DNA of 42,635 nucleotides from Caulobacter hibisci (GTDB taxonomy: Bacteria; Pseudomonadota; Alphaproteobacteria; Caulobacterales; Caulobacteraceae), in the NCBI RefSeq assembly GCF_016135805.1, contig NZ_JADWOX010000029.1:1-42635 (forward strand), read 5' to 3'. This document shows, piece by piece, positions 23,142-31,699 of the stretch. Position numbers and translations under genes: made by a program. The number at the start of each line of letters is the position of its first letter. Position 1 is the first letter of the stretch. The notes under the pieces are model-generated. The model was not told the origin of the DNA. It made no database searches and was given only the letters and a program-made list of their open reading frames with translations.

Positions 23142-23713
23142 ATCGTTTGAGCAAACAACCCCCGCACCCAGTCGTTGACCCGGCCGTCGATCACCAGGTG
23201 CACCCTGTCTTCCGTCCCGTGGTTGGCGACGCTGTGGGGGTCGGTGAGCTTGAGGTACCAGGCGCTGCCGGCCTCCATGACCACGCGGGCGCCGTTGAGG
23301 CGGAAGTCCACGTCGGGGTTGGTGACGACCGGCACGTGGAAGCGCACGAGGGCCGAGGTCGCGTCGAGGTCCTCGTCGCTGTGGGTCTTGATCACCGAGC
23401 CGGGGGCCAGCTTCATCAGCCGGGCGCTGGTGGCCTCGAACGGGAAGGCGGCGATCACCTCGCGGAAATAGGGGCAGGGGGCTAGGAACGGGGTGTCCTC
23501 GAAGGCCGTCGCGCCGGGATCGGAATAGATCATCATCACCGGATGGGTCGCGCCCGCCGCGCTGCGCAGGGGAATGACGCTCCAGTCGCCCTCGTAGTTC
23601 TGGGTGACGAAATGGGCGATCCAGTCGGCGCCGGCGGTCAGGGCGTCGAGGTCCGCGCGCAGCCGGTCGGGATCGAAGGTCAGCGGCAGCTTCAGGCGGT
23701 CTGGCAATCCCAT
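23033..23713 (-). CDS. Aspartyl/asparaginyl beta-hydroxylase-family protein
   Basis: A 226-residue Fe(II)/2-oxoglutarate-type hydroxylase of the aspartyl/asparaginyl family. The core is GSVIKTHSDEDL, ALVRFHVPVVTNPDVDFRLN, AWYLKLTDPHSVANHG and DRVHLVIDGRVNDW. Candidate iron ligands are the histidine in KTHSD and those in DPHSVANHG. The natural domain ends near VNDWVRGLF. The last 30 or so residues (PSPLAGEGGPRSGSGEG onward) are translated from the intergenic repeat, so the original stop was probably replaced. The start ATG at 23713 is 50 bp from the divergent sulfotransferase start. Hydroxylase and sulfotransferase probably share a promoter region. Confidence 0.82.
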   Translation of the reverse strand: MGLPDRLKLPLTFDPDRLRADLDALTAGADWIAHFVTQNYEGDWSVIPLRSAAGATHPVMMIYSDPGATAFEDTPFLAPCPYFREVIAAFPFEATSARLMKLAPGSVIKTHSDEDLDATSALVRFHVPVVTNPDVDFRLNGARVVMEAGSAWYLKLTDPHSVANHGTEDRVHLVIDGRVNDWVRGLFAQTIPSPLAGEGGPRSGSGEGSKALSVAVADRPGAAVEV

Positions 23714-23763
23714 CGGCGGAGCCTATGGTGCGGCCTCTCAACCGACAAGGGCCGTGGAGGCGC

Positions 23764-24900
23764 ATGCAACTTTCGGCGGACGTGGAGGCGGTGGTCGAGC
23801 GCCTGGTTGCCGATCCTGAGCACTGCTCGCGGCTGTTGGCGCTGTTCCGCGACGAGGACTTCGTCGCCGCCTTGGACGGTCCGGCCGAGGCCGTGCGTGA
23901 ACGCCTGAACGGCCGAACTTTCGTCCCGCGCGCCGTGGCCCCGCCGGCCGGCTGGCTGCCGATTGCCGTGCGGCCGGAGGAGGACGCCGTCGACTGGGCC
24001 TTCTTCGGCGGGCGGCGGCTGGACGAGCCGTTCTTTGGCGAGAGCGTCGCGGCCGTGCGGAACGCGCCGCTGAACCGGCTGTTGGCCCTGCGCACATCGC
24101 TTTCGGCGCTGGAGGGGCTGGACGGTCCCTCGCCCGACGGCCTGATCTTCCACATGTCGCGCTGCGGCTCGACCCTGGTCGGGCGCATGCTGGGCGTCGG
24201 AGCGACCGTGCTGTCCGAGGCCGCGCCGATCGACGCGGTGGTGCGCGGCGACCTGCCCGATGAGCGCAAGATCGTGCTGCTGCGCGGCGTGGTCGCGGCG
24301 CTGGGACGGGCGCGCGGCGCCGGCGAGGGCCGCCTGTTCCTCAAGCTCGACTGCTGGCACGCCATGGCCTTCGACCTCTTCCGCCAGGCGTTTCCGGATG
24401 CGCCGTGGGTCCACCTCTACCGGACGCCGGACGAGGTGCTGGTCTCGCATGCGCGGGGCGTCGGCGAGCAGATGGTCCCGCAGGTCGTGGCGCCGTCGGT
24501 GTTCGGCCTGGCCGAGCCGGCGGTGCCCGACGTCGATTACCGCGCCCGAGTGCTGGCGGCGATCGGCGGGGCGATGCTGGACGCCCTCGGGCGCGACGGC
24601 GCGGGGCTGCTGGTCAATTACGACGCCCTGCCGTGGGCGGTGATCGAGCGGGTGGCGCCGCACTTCGGCTGGCTGCCGACGGCTATGGAGCTTGAGGCGA
24701 TGACGGCGGCGGCGCGGCTCGACGCCAAGGCGCCCGGCCAAGCGTTCCGGCCCGACGGCGCGGCCAAGCGCGCTGCGGTCGATCCAGCGATCCGCGCGGC
24801 CAGCGCCCGCTGGCTGGACGGCCTGCATGGCCGGCTGGAGTTGGGATCGGGGTGCGGAAACCTCGCCCTTCGACAGGCTCAGGGTGAGGTTTCCTCCTGA
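23764..24900 (+). CDS. Sulfotransferase-family protein
   Basis: A 378-residue protein with a PAPS-type P-loop, FHMSRCGSTLVGRML (about 129-143), and the later strand DAPWVHLYRTPDEVLVSHARG, the usual 3'-phosphate-binding region of sulfotransferases. The N-terminal 125 residues (GWLPIAVRPEEDAVDWAFFG) are an added domain I do not recognise. I prefer the ATG at 23764 (MQLSADVEAV) to that at 23725, because it follows GGAGG, though the spacing is short. The final residues, about NLALRQAQGEVSS, come from an intergenic repeat, as in the divergent hydroxylase gene. The substrate is unknown. Confidence 0.8.
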   Translation: MQLSADVEAVVERLVADPEHCSRLLALFRDEDFVAALDGPAEAVRERLNGRTFVPRAVAPPAGWLPIAVRPEEDAVDWAFFGGRRLDEPFFGESVAAVRNAPLNRLLALRTSLSALEGLDGPSPDGLIFHMSRCGSTLVGRMLGVGATVLSEAAPIDAVVRGDLPDERKIVLLRGVVAALGRARGAGEGRLFLKLDCWHAMAFDLFRQAFPDAPWVHLYRTPDEVLVSHARGVGEQMVPQVVAPSVFGLAEPAVPDVDYRARVLAAIGGAMLDALGRDGAGLLVNYDALPWAVIERVAPHFGWLPTAMELEAMTAAARLDAKAPGQAFRPDGAAKRAAVDPAIRAASARWLDGLHGRLELGSGCGNLALRQAQGEVSS

Positions 24901-24955
24901 GCCGCCTTGCCGCTGAGCGGCGTCCCCCTTGGTCCTCATCCTGAGCTTGTCGAAG
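24868..24955. repeat. Intergenic inverted repeat (CTTCGACAGGCTCAGG type)
   Basis: The left arm (24868-24889) starts CTTCGACAGGCTCAGG and the right arm (24934-24955) ends CTGAGCTTGTCGAAG. The arms match over 22 bp with two mismatches and are separated by 44 bp. The left arm supplies the last codons of the sulfotransferase gene. Confidence 0.75.
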
Positions 24956-25006
24956 GACGAGGCCACGCACGGGGCTGGCGGTCGCTGATCTGAAAGAAGA
25001 AGGGGT

Positions 25007-25048
25007 GGAAGGGGCGCATCTGGGATTGGGGGGTGATGCGCCCCTTCC
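25007..25048. repeat. Perfect 14-bp inverted repeat
   Basis: The arms GGAAGGGGCGCATC (25007-25020) and GATGCGCCCCTTCC (25035-25048) match exactly around a 14-base loop. It lies between the convergent sulfotransferase and nodT genes and could end transcription from either side. No T run is present. The rest of 24901-25141 shows repeats but no gene. Confidence 0.5.
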
Positions 25049-25113
25049 GGTCGCGGCGTGTCCGGGGGGATGCCGCCGCGATCAGCCCCGCACCGTCGCG
25101 CGGGGGTCGAAGA

Positions 25114-25135
25114 GGGGAGGGCCGGGACCCTCCCC
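25114..25135 (-). terminator. Hairpin after nodT
   Basis: GGGGAGGG and CCCTCCCC form a perfect 8-bp stem with a 6-base loop, starting 6 bp beyond the nodT stop on the minus strand. The T tract is poor, so termination is likely but not certain. Confidence 0.5.
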
Positions 25136-25141
25136 AAACAG

Positions 25142-26545
25142 TCAAGCCTTCGGGGCGCCGCCGCCGAGGACCTTGTAGAGCGTGACCAGGTTGCTGGCCC
25201 GGGCCAGGCGCGCGGTGATCAGGCCCTGCTGGGCCGAATACTGCGTGCGCTGGGCGTCCAGCAGGGTCAGGGAGCTGTCGACACCGCGGTCGTAGCGCAG
25301 CTTGGTCAGGCGCGCGGTGTCGGCGGCGGCGGCGGCCAGGCGTTCCTGGGCGGCCAGGCGGTCGCCGATGGTCGCCTGGGTCGCCAGGGCGTCGGAGACC
25401 TCGCGGAAGGCCGTCTGCACGGTCTTCTCGTAGGTCGCCACGGCGATCTTCTGGCTGGCCTTGGCGCCGTCCAGATTGGCCTTGTTGGCCCCGCCGGCGA
25501 AGATCGGCAGGCTGATGCTGGGGGCGAAGCTCCAGCTCTTGGTGCCGCTCTTGAACAGGTCGCCCAGGTCGGCGCTGGCGCTGCCGTACGAGCCGGTCAG
25601 GCTGATCTGCGGGAAGAAGGCCGCGCGGGCCGCGCCGATGTTGGCTTCCGCCCCCATCAGGTCGTGCTCGGCCGCGATGACGTCCGGACGGCGGGTCAGC
25701 ACGTCGGACGGCACGCCCGCCGGCAGGTCCGAGAGGATCTGCGCGGTGATCAGGCCGCCGGCCGGCAGCAGGTCGGTCGGCACGTCGGTCCCGGCGAGCA
25801 GGCGCAGGGCGTTCTTGTCCTGCTCGACCTGGGCCGAGTAGGTCGCCACGTCCGAACGGGCGGTCTCGGCCAGGGTCTGCGAAGCGCGCAGGTCCAGCTG
25901 CGAGACCGCGCCGGCGTCGAACTGGCGCTGGGTGAGGGCCAGGCTGTTCTCGCGGCTCTTCAGCGTGTCCTTGGCCAGGGAGAGCAGGTCCTGGTCGGCG
26001 GCCAGGGTCAGCCAGGCGTTGGCCGTCTCGGCGATCAAGCTGATCTGGGTCGCGCGGGCGGTCTCGGTGGTCGACAGATAGCTCTGCAGGGCGACGTTCG
26101 ACAGGCTGCGGACACGGCCGAACAGGTCGACCTCGTAGGAGGTCACGCCGATGCCGGCCGAATAGGCCTCGACCTCGAGCGCCGACCCGGTCTGCGAGGT
26201 CGCCGCCGGGGTGTGGCTGCGGGTCTCGCTGAGCGAGGCGTTGACGCCCGGCAGCAGGTCGGCGCGCTGGACGCGATAGGTCGCCCGGGCCTTGTCGATG
26301 TTGAGCACCGCGACCCGAAGGTCGCGGTTGTTGGCCAGGGCCAGCTCGATCGTCCCCGCCAGGCGGGGATCTTCGAAGACCTGTTTCCAGGCCAGGTCGC
26401 CGGCGCTCACGCTCGAACCGTTGGCCGAAGCCGTTGGCCAGGTCGTGGCGACCGGCAGGGCCGGACGCTCGTGCGGGGGAGCCAGGGTGCAGGCCGACAG
26501 GGCGGAAGCGGCCAGCAGGGTGAGGGTCAGGTTACGAAGCATCAT
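25142..26545 (-). CDS. nodT: RND efflux outer-membrane channel (NodT/OprM family lipoprotein)
   Basis: A 467-residue TolC-like outer-membrane factor. The signal peptide ends in a lipobox (ALSACTLAPP), so it is lipid-anchored. Two outer-membrane-efflux repeats follow; typical stretches are YEVDLFGRVRSLSNVALQSY, TRRPDVIAAEHDLMGAEANI, RAAFFPQISLTGSYG and SLPIFAGGANKANL. Two ATG codons lie side by side (26545 and 26542), and either may be used. The start is 1 bp after the acrB stop, so the channel is coupled to the pump. It is the last gene of acrA-acrB-nodT and forms the exit duct of the tripartite pump. Confidence 0.92.
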   Translation of the reverse strand: MMLRNLTLTLLAASALSACTLAPPHERPALPVATTWPTASANGSSVSAGDLAWKQVFEDPRLAGTIELALANNRDLRVAVLNIDKARATYRVQRADLLPGVNASLSETRSHTPAATSQTGSALEVEAYSAGIGVTSYEVDLFGRVRSLSNVALQSYLSTTETARATQISLIAETANAWLTLAADQDLLSLAKDTLKSRENSLALTQRQFDAGAVSQLDLRASQTLAETARSDVATYSAQVEQDKNALRLLAGTDVPTDLLPAGGLITAQILSDLPAGVPSDVLTRRPDVIAAEHDLMGAEANIGAARAAFFPQISLTGSYGSASADLGDLFKSGTKSWSFAPSISLPIFAGGANKANLDGAKASQKIAVATYEKTVQTAFREVSDALATQATIGDRLAAQERLAAAAADTARLTKLRYDRGVDSSLTLLDAQRTQYSAQQGLITARLARASNLVTLYKVLGGGAPKA

Positions 26546-26546
26546 C

Positions 26547-29500
26547 TCAGTGGCTTTCCACCGGAGCGGCGGGGGCCTCGTCGTGGTGACGGGGCTTGGG
26601 CTTGAAGATCCGTTCGACGATCACGAAGAACAGCGGGACGAAGAAGATCGCCAGGATGGTCGCCGACAGCATGCCGCCGATGACGCCGGTGCCGATCGCG
26701 TGCTGGCTGCCCGATCCGGCCCCGTTGGAAATCGCCAGAGGCAGAACGCCGAAGACGAAGGCCAGCGAGGTCATGATGATCGGACGCAGGCGGATGCGGA
26801 CGGCTTCGAGCGTGGCTTCCACCAGGTTTCCGGTGCGCTCGTAGATCTCCTTGGCGAACTCGACGATCAGGATGGCGTTCTTGGCCGCCAGGCCCATGGT
26901 CGTCAGCAGGCCCACCTGGAAGTAGATGTCGTTGGACAGGCCGCGCAGGGTGGTCGCCAGCAGGGCGCCGACGATGCCGAGCGGAATGACCATGATCACC
27001 GACAGCGGGATCGCCCAGCTCTCGTAGAGGGCGGCCAGCAGCAGGAACACCACCAGGATCGAGATGGCGTACAGGGCCGGAGCCTGGTTGCCCGCCTCAC
27101 GCTCCTGGGCCGACAGACCGGTCCATTCGAAGCTGATGCCGGCCGGCAGCTGGGCGGCGATCTTTTCCATCGCGGCCATCGCGTCGCCCGAGCTCTTGCC
27201 CGGGGCCGGCGAGCCCTGGATGTTCATCGACGACAGGCCGTTGTAGCGCTCCAGTCGCGGCGAGCCGTAGACCCAGTGCGTGGTGGCGAAGGCCGAGAAG
27301 GGCACCATCTGGCCGCTGGTGTTGCGGACGTACCAGTTGTTGAGGTCTTCCGGCTTCATCCGGTACTGGGCGTCGGCCTGCAGATAGACCTTCTTGACCC
27401 GGCCGCGATCGACGAAGTCGTTGATGTACGACCCGCCCCACGCGGCGCTGAGCGCGGCGTTGATGTCCGCGGTGGTCAGGCCCATCGCCCCGGCCTTGGC
27501 CTGGTCGATGTCGATCTTCAGCTGCGGGGTGTCTTCCTGGCCGTTGGGACGCACGCCGACCAGGTTGGGATCCTGGGCGGCCATGCCCAGAACCTGGTTG
27601 CGGGCGGCGGTGAGGGCGTCATGGCCCACGCCGCCGATGTCCTGCAGCTGGAAGTCGAAGCCCGACGAGGTGCCCAGTTCCGGCACCGCCGGCGGCACGA
27701 TGGCGAACACCATCGCGTCGCGGATCTGGCCGAAGGCGCCCATGGCGCGGCCGGCGACGGCCTGGGCCTTGAGGTTGGCGGCCTTGCGCTCGTCGAAGTC
27801 CTTCAGGCGGACGAAGGCCAGACCGGCGTTCTGGCCGGCGCCGCTGAAGCTGAAGCCCGAGACGGTGAACACCGACTGCACGGCGTCCTTCTCGCCTTCC
27901 AGGAAGTGGCTGCGGACCTGGTCCAGCACGCCCTGGGTGCGTTCCTCGGTGGCGCCCGGCGGCAGCTGGACGAGGGTAATCATGATCCCCTGGTCCTCTT
28001 CCGGCAGGAAGGCGCTGGGCAGGCGGACGAACAGCAGGCCCATGACCAGGATGATCACGCCGTAGATCGCCATCCAGCGGACGCTCTTGCCCAGGATGCC
28101 GCGGACGCCGTTCTGGTAGCGGCCCGAGACGTCGTTGAAGCTGCGGTTGAACCAGTTGAAGAAGGTGTTGGCGAAGTTGACGATCGCGCCCAGCGGACCC
28201 TGGTGGTCGGTCCGCAGCGGCTCGCCATGGCCGCGGCTCGACGGCTTCAGCATGGTTGCGCAGAGGGCCGGGGTCAGGATCAGGGCGACGATGACCGACA
28301 GGCCCATCGCCGAGACGATGGTGATCGAGAACTGGCGGTAGATGACGCCTTGCGAGCCGCTGAAGAAGGCCATCGGCACGAACACCGCCGACAGCACCAG
28401 GGCGATGCCGATCAGGGCGCCGGTGATCTCGGTCATCGACTTGCGGGTGGCCTCCAGCGGAGACAGCCCTTCCTCGCTCATCACCCGCTCGACGTTCTCG
28501 ACCACGACGATGGCGTCGTCGACGAGCAGGCCGATGGCCAGCACCAGGCCAAACATGGTCAGGGTGTTGATGGAGTAGCCGAAGGCCGCGAGGATGCCGA
28601 AGGTGCCCAGCAGGACGACCGGCACGGCGATGGTCGGGATCAGGGTCGCGCGCCAGTTCTGCAGGAACAGGAACATGACGATGAAGACGAGGATGATGGC
28701 CTCGACCAGGGTCTTGATGACCTCGTGGATCGACAGCTCCACGAAGGGCGTGGAGTCGTAGGGTACGACGTAGCGGTAGCTGCTCGGGAAGCTCTTCTCG
28801 AGCTGGGCCATGCGCGTCTTGACCGCCTTGGCGGTGTCGAGCGCGTTGGCGCCGGGGGCCAGCTTGATGGCCAGGCCGGCGGCCGGCTTGCCGTTGAACT
28901 TCGAGGCCGAGACGTAGCTTTCGGCGCCCAGTTCGACACGGGCGACGTCGCGCAGGTGGACGATGGCGCCGCCGGTGCTGTTCTTGACGATGATGTTTTC
29001 GAACTCTTCCGGCGTCTGCAGGCGCGACTGGGCCGTGATCGTGGCGTTCAGCGCGGTGCCCGGCAGGTTGGGCGAGCCGCCCAGCTGGCCGGCCGAGACC
29101 TGGGCGTTCTGCGCCGTGATGGCGCTGGAGACGTCGGCCGGGGTCAGGCTGTAGGAGGCCAGCTTGTTCGGGTCGAGCCAGATGCGCATGGCGTACTGGG
29201 CGCCGAACAGCTGGACGTCGCCCACGCCGTCGACGCGGCTCAGCGGGTCCTGGATGTTGGAGGCGATGTAGTCGGCCAGGTCGGTGTTGGTGGTGCTGGC
29301 GTCCTCGGAATAGAGGCCGACCACCATCATGAAGTTACGGGCCGACTTTGCGACCGTCAGGCCTTGCTGCTGCACCTCTTGGGGAAGCAGGGCCTCGGCG
29401 CTCGACAGCTTGTTCTGCACCTGCACCTGGGCGATGTCGATGTCGGTGCCGGCCTTGAAGGTCAGGGTCGTGGTGGCCGAGCCGGAGCTGTCGCTGGTCG

Positions 29501-29741
29501 ACGACATGTAGTCCAGCCCGTCCAGGCCCTTCATCTTCTGTTCGATGACCTGGGTGACGCTGTCTTCGACCGTCTTGGCCGAGGCGCCGGGATAGTTGGC
29601 GGAGACCGAGACCTGCGGCAGGGCGATCTCGGGATATTGGGCGATCGGCAGCGTGCGGATGGCCAGGGCCCCCGCCAGCATGATCACGATCGCGACGACC
29701 CACGCGAAGATGGGCCTGTCGATGAAGAAACGGGACAACAT
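26547..29741 (-). CDS. acrB: RND multidrug efflux inner-membrane pump (AcrB/HAE1 family)
   Basis: A 1064-residue hydrophobe/amphiphile efflux pump of standard length with 12 predicted membrane helices. It opens MLSRFFIDRPIFAWVVAIVI, as AcrB proteins do. The proton-relay aspartates D408 and D409 are in IGLLVDDAIVVVEN, and the relay lysine is in GLAAKNAILIVEFAKE. Porter segments include SANYPGASAKTVEDSVTQVI and AFFSGSQGVIYRQFSIT. It is encoded between the adaptor and the outer-membrane channel, 12 bp after acrA. It exports toxic hydrophobic compounds using the proton gradient. Confidence 0.96.
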   Translation of the reverse strand: MLSRFFIDRPIFAWVVAIVIMLAGALAIRTLPIAQYPEIALPQVSVSANYPGASAKTVEDSVTQVIEQKMKGLDGLDYMSSTSDSSGSATTTLTFKAGTDIDIAQVQVQNKLSSAEALLPQEVQQQGLTVAKSARNFMMVVGLYSEDASTTNTDLADYIASNIQDPLSRVDGVGDVQLFGAQYAMRIWLDPNKLASYSLTPADVSSAITAQNAQVSAGQLGGSPNLPGTALNATITAQSRLQTPEEFENIIVKNSTGGAIVHLRDVARVELGAESYVSASKFNGKPAAGLAIKLAPGANALDTAKAVKTRMAQLEKSFPSSYRYVVPYDSTPFVELSIHEVIKTLVEAIILVFIVMFLFLQNWRATLIPTIAVPVVLLGTFGILAAFGYSINTLTMFGLVLAIGLLVDDAIVVVENVERVMSEEGLSPLEATRKSMTEITGALIGIALVLSAVFVPMAFFSGSQGVIYRQFSITIVSAMGLSVIVALILTPALCATMLKPSSRGHGEPLRTDHQGPLGAIVNFANTFFNWFNRSFNDVSGRYQNGVRGILGKSVRWMAIYGVIILVMGLLFVRLPSAFLPEEDQGIMITLVQLPPGATEERTQGVLDQVRSHFLEGEKDAVQSVFTVSGFSFSGAGQNAGLAFVRLKDFDERKAANLKAQAVAGRAMGAFGQIRDAMVFAIVPPAVPELGTSSGFDFQLQDIGGVGHDALTAARNQVLGMAAQDPNLVGVRPNGQEDTPQLKIDIDQAKAGAMGLTTADINAALSAAWGGSYINDFVDRGRVKKVYLQADAQYRMKPEDLNNWYVRNTSGQMVPFSAFATTHWVYGSPRLERYNGLSSMNIQGSPAPGKSSGDAMAAMEKIAAQLPAGISFEWTGLSAQEREAGNQAPALYAISILVVFLLLAALYESWAIPLSVIMVIPLGIVGALLATTLRGLSNDIYFQVGLLTTMGLAAKNAILIVEFAKEIYERTGNLVEATLEAVRIRLRPIIMTSLAFVFGVLPLAISNGAGSGSQHAIGTGVIGGMLSATILAIFFVPLFFVIVERIFKPKPRHHDEAPAAPVESH

Positions 29742-29753
29742 GACGGTCCGGCC

Positions 29754-30908
29754 TTAGCGTTGAGCGGTGATGACGGCGGCCTTCACGGGCGCGCCGGGAC
29801 GGACCTTCTGCAGGCCTTCGACGATGACCTGGTCGCCGACCTTCAGGCCGGAGGTGACCAGCCACTTGTCGCCGACGGTCTGGCCGACGGTGATCGGACG
29901 GGTTTCCGCCAGGCCCTTGGCGTTGACCACGGTGACCGTGGCGTTGCCCTTCGGGTCGCGGCTGACGCCGGCCTGCGGGACCAGCACGGCGTTGGAGGCC
30001 ACGCCCTTGCCCAGGGTGGCGCGCACGTACATGCCCGGCAGCAGGACGCCGTTCGGATTGTCGAAGGTGGCGCGCAGGCCGAACGAGCCGGTGGTCTGGT
30101 CGACGGTGACGTCGGCGAACTCCAGGCGGCCCGAGACCGGGTAGGTCGAGCCGTCTTCCAGCTTCAGGGTCACCTGGGCCGAGCCCGAACGACCGATCTG
30201 GCCGCCGGCCAGGTCGCGCTGCAGCTGCAGCAGTTCGGCCGACGACTGGGTCAGGTCGACATAGATCTTGTCGAGGTTCTGGATGGTGGCCAGGGCGGTG
30301 GTCTGGCTGGCCGTGACCAGGGCGCCGGGGGTCACCGAGCTCTTGCCGATGCGGCCCGAGATCGGGGCCACCACGCGGGTCCAGCCCAGGTTGATGCGGG
30401 CGCTGTCGACGGCGGCCTTCTGGGCGGCGACGTTGGCGGCGGCCTGCTGGGCGGCGGCCTGGGCGTCGTCGTTGTCCTGCTTGGAGACGGCGTTGACGGC
30501 GACCAGTTCCTTGTAGCGGTCGGCCTTCAGCTTGGCGGCGGTGTAGGTCGCCTGGGCCTGGGCCAGGCCCGCCTGGGCGCTGTTGACCGAGGCCTGGAAG
30601 GTGGCCGGATCGATCTGGTAGAGCGGCTGGCCGGCGCGGACGTAGCCGCCTTCCTGGAACAGGCGCGACTTGACGATGCCGCCGACCTGCGGGCGCACTT
30701 CCGAGACCAGATAGGCCGAGGTGCGGCCTTGCAGTTCGCTGATCAGGGTCACCGGCTCGGTCTTCACGACCACCACGCCCACGGGCGTCGGCCCGCCCGC
30801 GCCCATGCCGCCCGCGGCGCCGCCCTTGCCTTGCCCGCAGGCGGCGAGGGTGAGCGAGACAGCCGCCAGAAGAACCGCCGAAGCGGCGAGCGGACGTTTG
30901 ATAGCCAT
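29754..30908 (-). CDS. acrA: RND efflux periplasmic adaptor (AcrA family lipoprotein)
   Basis: A 384-residue membrane-fusion protein. The signal peptide ends with a lipobox (SLTLAACGQGK). The order is typical: a first beta-barrel/lipoyl strand (LQGRTSAYLVSEVRPQVGGIV), a coiled-coil hairpin (SAQAGLAQAQATYTAAKLKADRYKELV to KAAVDSARINLGWTRVV), the second lipoyl half (APISGRIGKSSVTPG), and the C-terminal barrel. The ATG at 30908 follows GGGGA; in-frame residues before it include the operator and are unlikely to be protein. It is the first gene of the pump operon and is divergent from a TetR repressor. Confidence 0.95.
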   Translation of the reverse strand: MAIKRPLAASAVLLAAVSLTLAACGQGKGGAAGGMGAGGPTPVGVVVVKTEPVTLISELQGRTSAYLVSEVRPQVGGIVKSRLFQEGGYVRAGQPLYQIDPATFQASVNSAQAGLAQAQATYTAAKLKADRYKELVAVNAVSKQDNDDAQAAAQQAAANVAAQKAAVDSARINLGWTRVVAPISGRIGKSSVTPGALVTASQTTALATIQNLDKIYVDLTQSSAELLQLQRDLAGGQIGRSGSAQVTLKLEDGSTYPVSGRLEFADVTVDQTTGSFGLRATFDNPNGVLLPGMYVRATLGKGVASNAVLVPQAGVSRDPKGNATVTVVNAKGLAETRPITVGQTVGDKWLVTSGLKVGDQVIVEGLQKVRPGAPVKAAVITAQR

Positions 30909-30978
30909 GGATATCCCCGGAGCGTCAGAGCGCCGCAAGGAGGGAGGATCCCTTGACGACGCGCCTATGATGAACAAT

Positions 30979-31002
30979 TTGAGAATGAACGTTCATTCTC
31001 AA
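30979..31002. promoter_or_regulatory. Perfect 24-bp palindromic operator between acrA and tetR
   Basis: Two 12-bp arms meet without a spacer; the right arm is GTTCATTCTCAA and the left arm is its exact reverse complement. The core ATGAACGTTCAT is like TetR-family operators of efflux loci. On the minus strand the outer arm gives TTGAGA, 17 bp before AATTGT, a plausible acrA promoter, so repressor binding would cover the spacer. The divergent TetR protein is the likely ligand; this is inferred. Confidence 0.8.
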
Positions 31003-31098
31003 TTGCGCTGGACATAGGCCCGGGGTAAGGCGAAGTCAACACCCCGACAGGACGGCGCGGTTGACCTGACGGAAATGTAATGGAGAGCGAGACCCTCG

Positions 31099-31695
31099 AT
31101 GGTCGACGTGAGTACAAGCGCCAAGCCGACGCCCGAGGCGCGGCGGCAGCAGATTTTGGATGCGGCCTGCGACATCGTGCGCCGCTCGGGCTTCCACGGG
31201 GCCAGCATGGCCGAGATCGCCAAGGCCGCGGGCCTGAGCGTGGGGCAGATCTACCGCTATTTCGAGAACAAGGAGGCCATGGTCGCGGCCATCGTCGCCC
31301 AGGACCTGGCCGAGATGCGCGAGAAGTTCGCCGAGCTGGAAAGCCGGCCGGGCACGCTGCTCGACGCCATGCTCGAGCACATCGATGACGCCGTCTGCAA
31401 GTGCTACGACCCGCGTCGCGCGCCGCTGGTGCTGGAGGTGATGGCCGAGGCCTCGCGCAATCCCAAGGTCGCCGCCATCGTCCGCGCCGCCGACGAGCAG
31501 GAGCGCCTGCTGGCCCGCAGCATGCTGGAGCGCAGCCGCAAGCCCGAATGGAGCGACGAGGAGTTCGCCGCCCGCACCGAGATGATCGGCGCGATGTTCG
31601 ACGGCCTGGTCATGCGCAGCGTCAACCACCCCGACCAGGACCGCCAGGCCATCGCCCAGACGATGAAGGCCGTGCTGACCTGCCTGCTGGGGTAG
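31099..31695 (+). CDS. tipR: TetR-family repressor of the acrAB-nodT efflux operon (TipR-like)
   Basis: A 198-residue TetR/AcrR regulator. The N-terminal helix-turn-helix is clear: RRQQILDAACDIVRRSGFHG, then ASMAEIAKAAGLSVGQIYRYF with the usual YxYF end, then ENKEAMVAAIV. The C-terminal ligand domain has CKCYDP and MAEASRNPKVAAIVR. Its position opposite acrA matches Caulobacter TipR, a repressor of acrAB-nodT; the name rests on position. The ATG at 31099 is somewhat far from a GGAGAG site; a GTG at 31108 in the same frame is an alternative. Confidence 0.85.
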   Translation: MVDVSTSAKPTPEARRQQILDAACDIVRRSGFHGASMAEIAKAAGLSVGQIYRYFENKEAMVAAIVAQDLAEMREKFAELESRPGTLLDAMLEHIDDAVCKCYDPRRAPLVLEVMAEASRNPKVAAIVRAADEQERLLARSMLERSRKPEWSDEEFAARTEMIGAMFDGLVMRSVNHPDQDRQAIAQTMKAVLTCLLG

Positions 31696-31699
31696 GGCG

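Noticed and set aside
26292..30956. A very long open frame on the plus strand opposite acrA, acrB and nodT
   Set aside because: It is antisense to three clearly recognised genes and its translation is rich in Gly, Gln, His, Arg and Val with no domain. Long antisense frames are expected from high GC at third codon positions.
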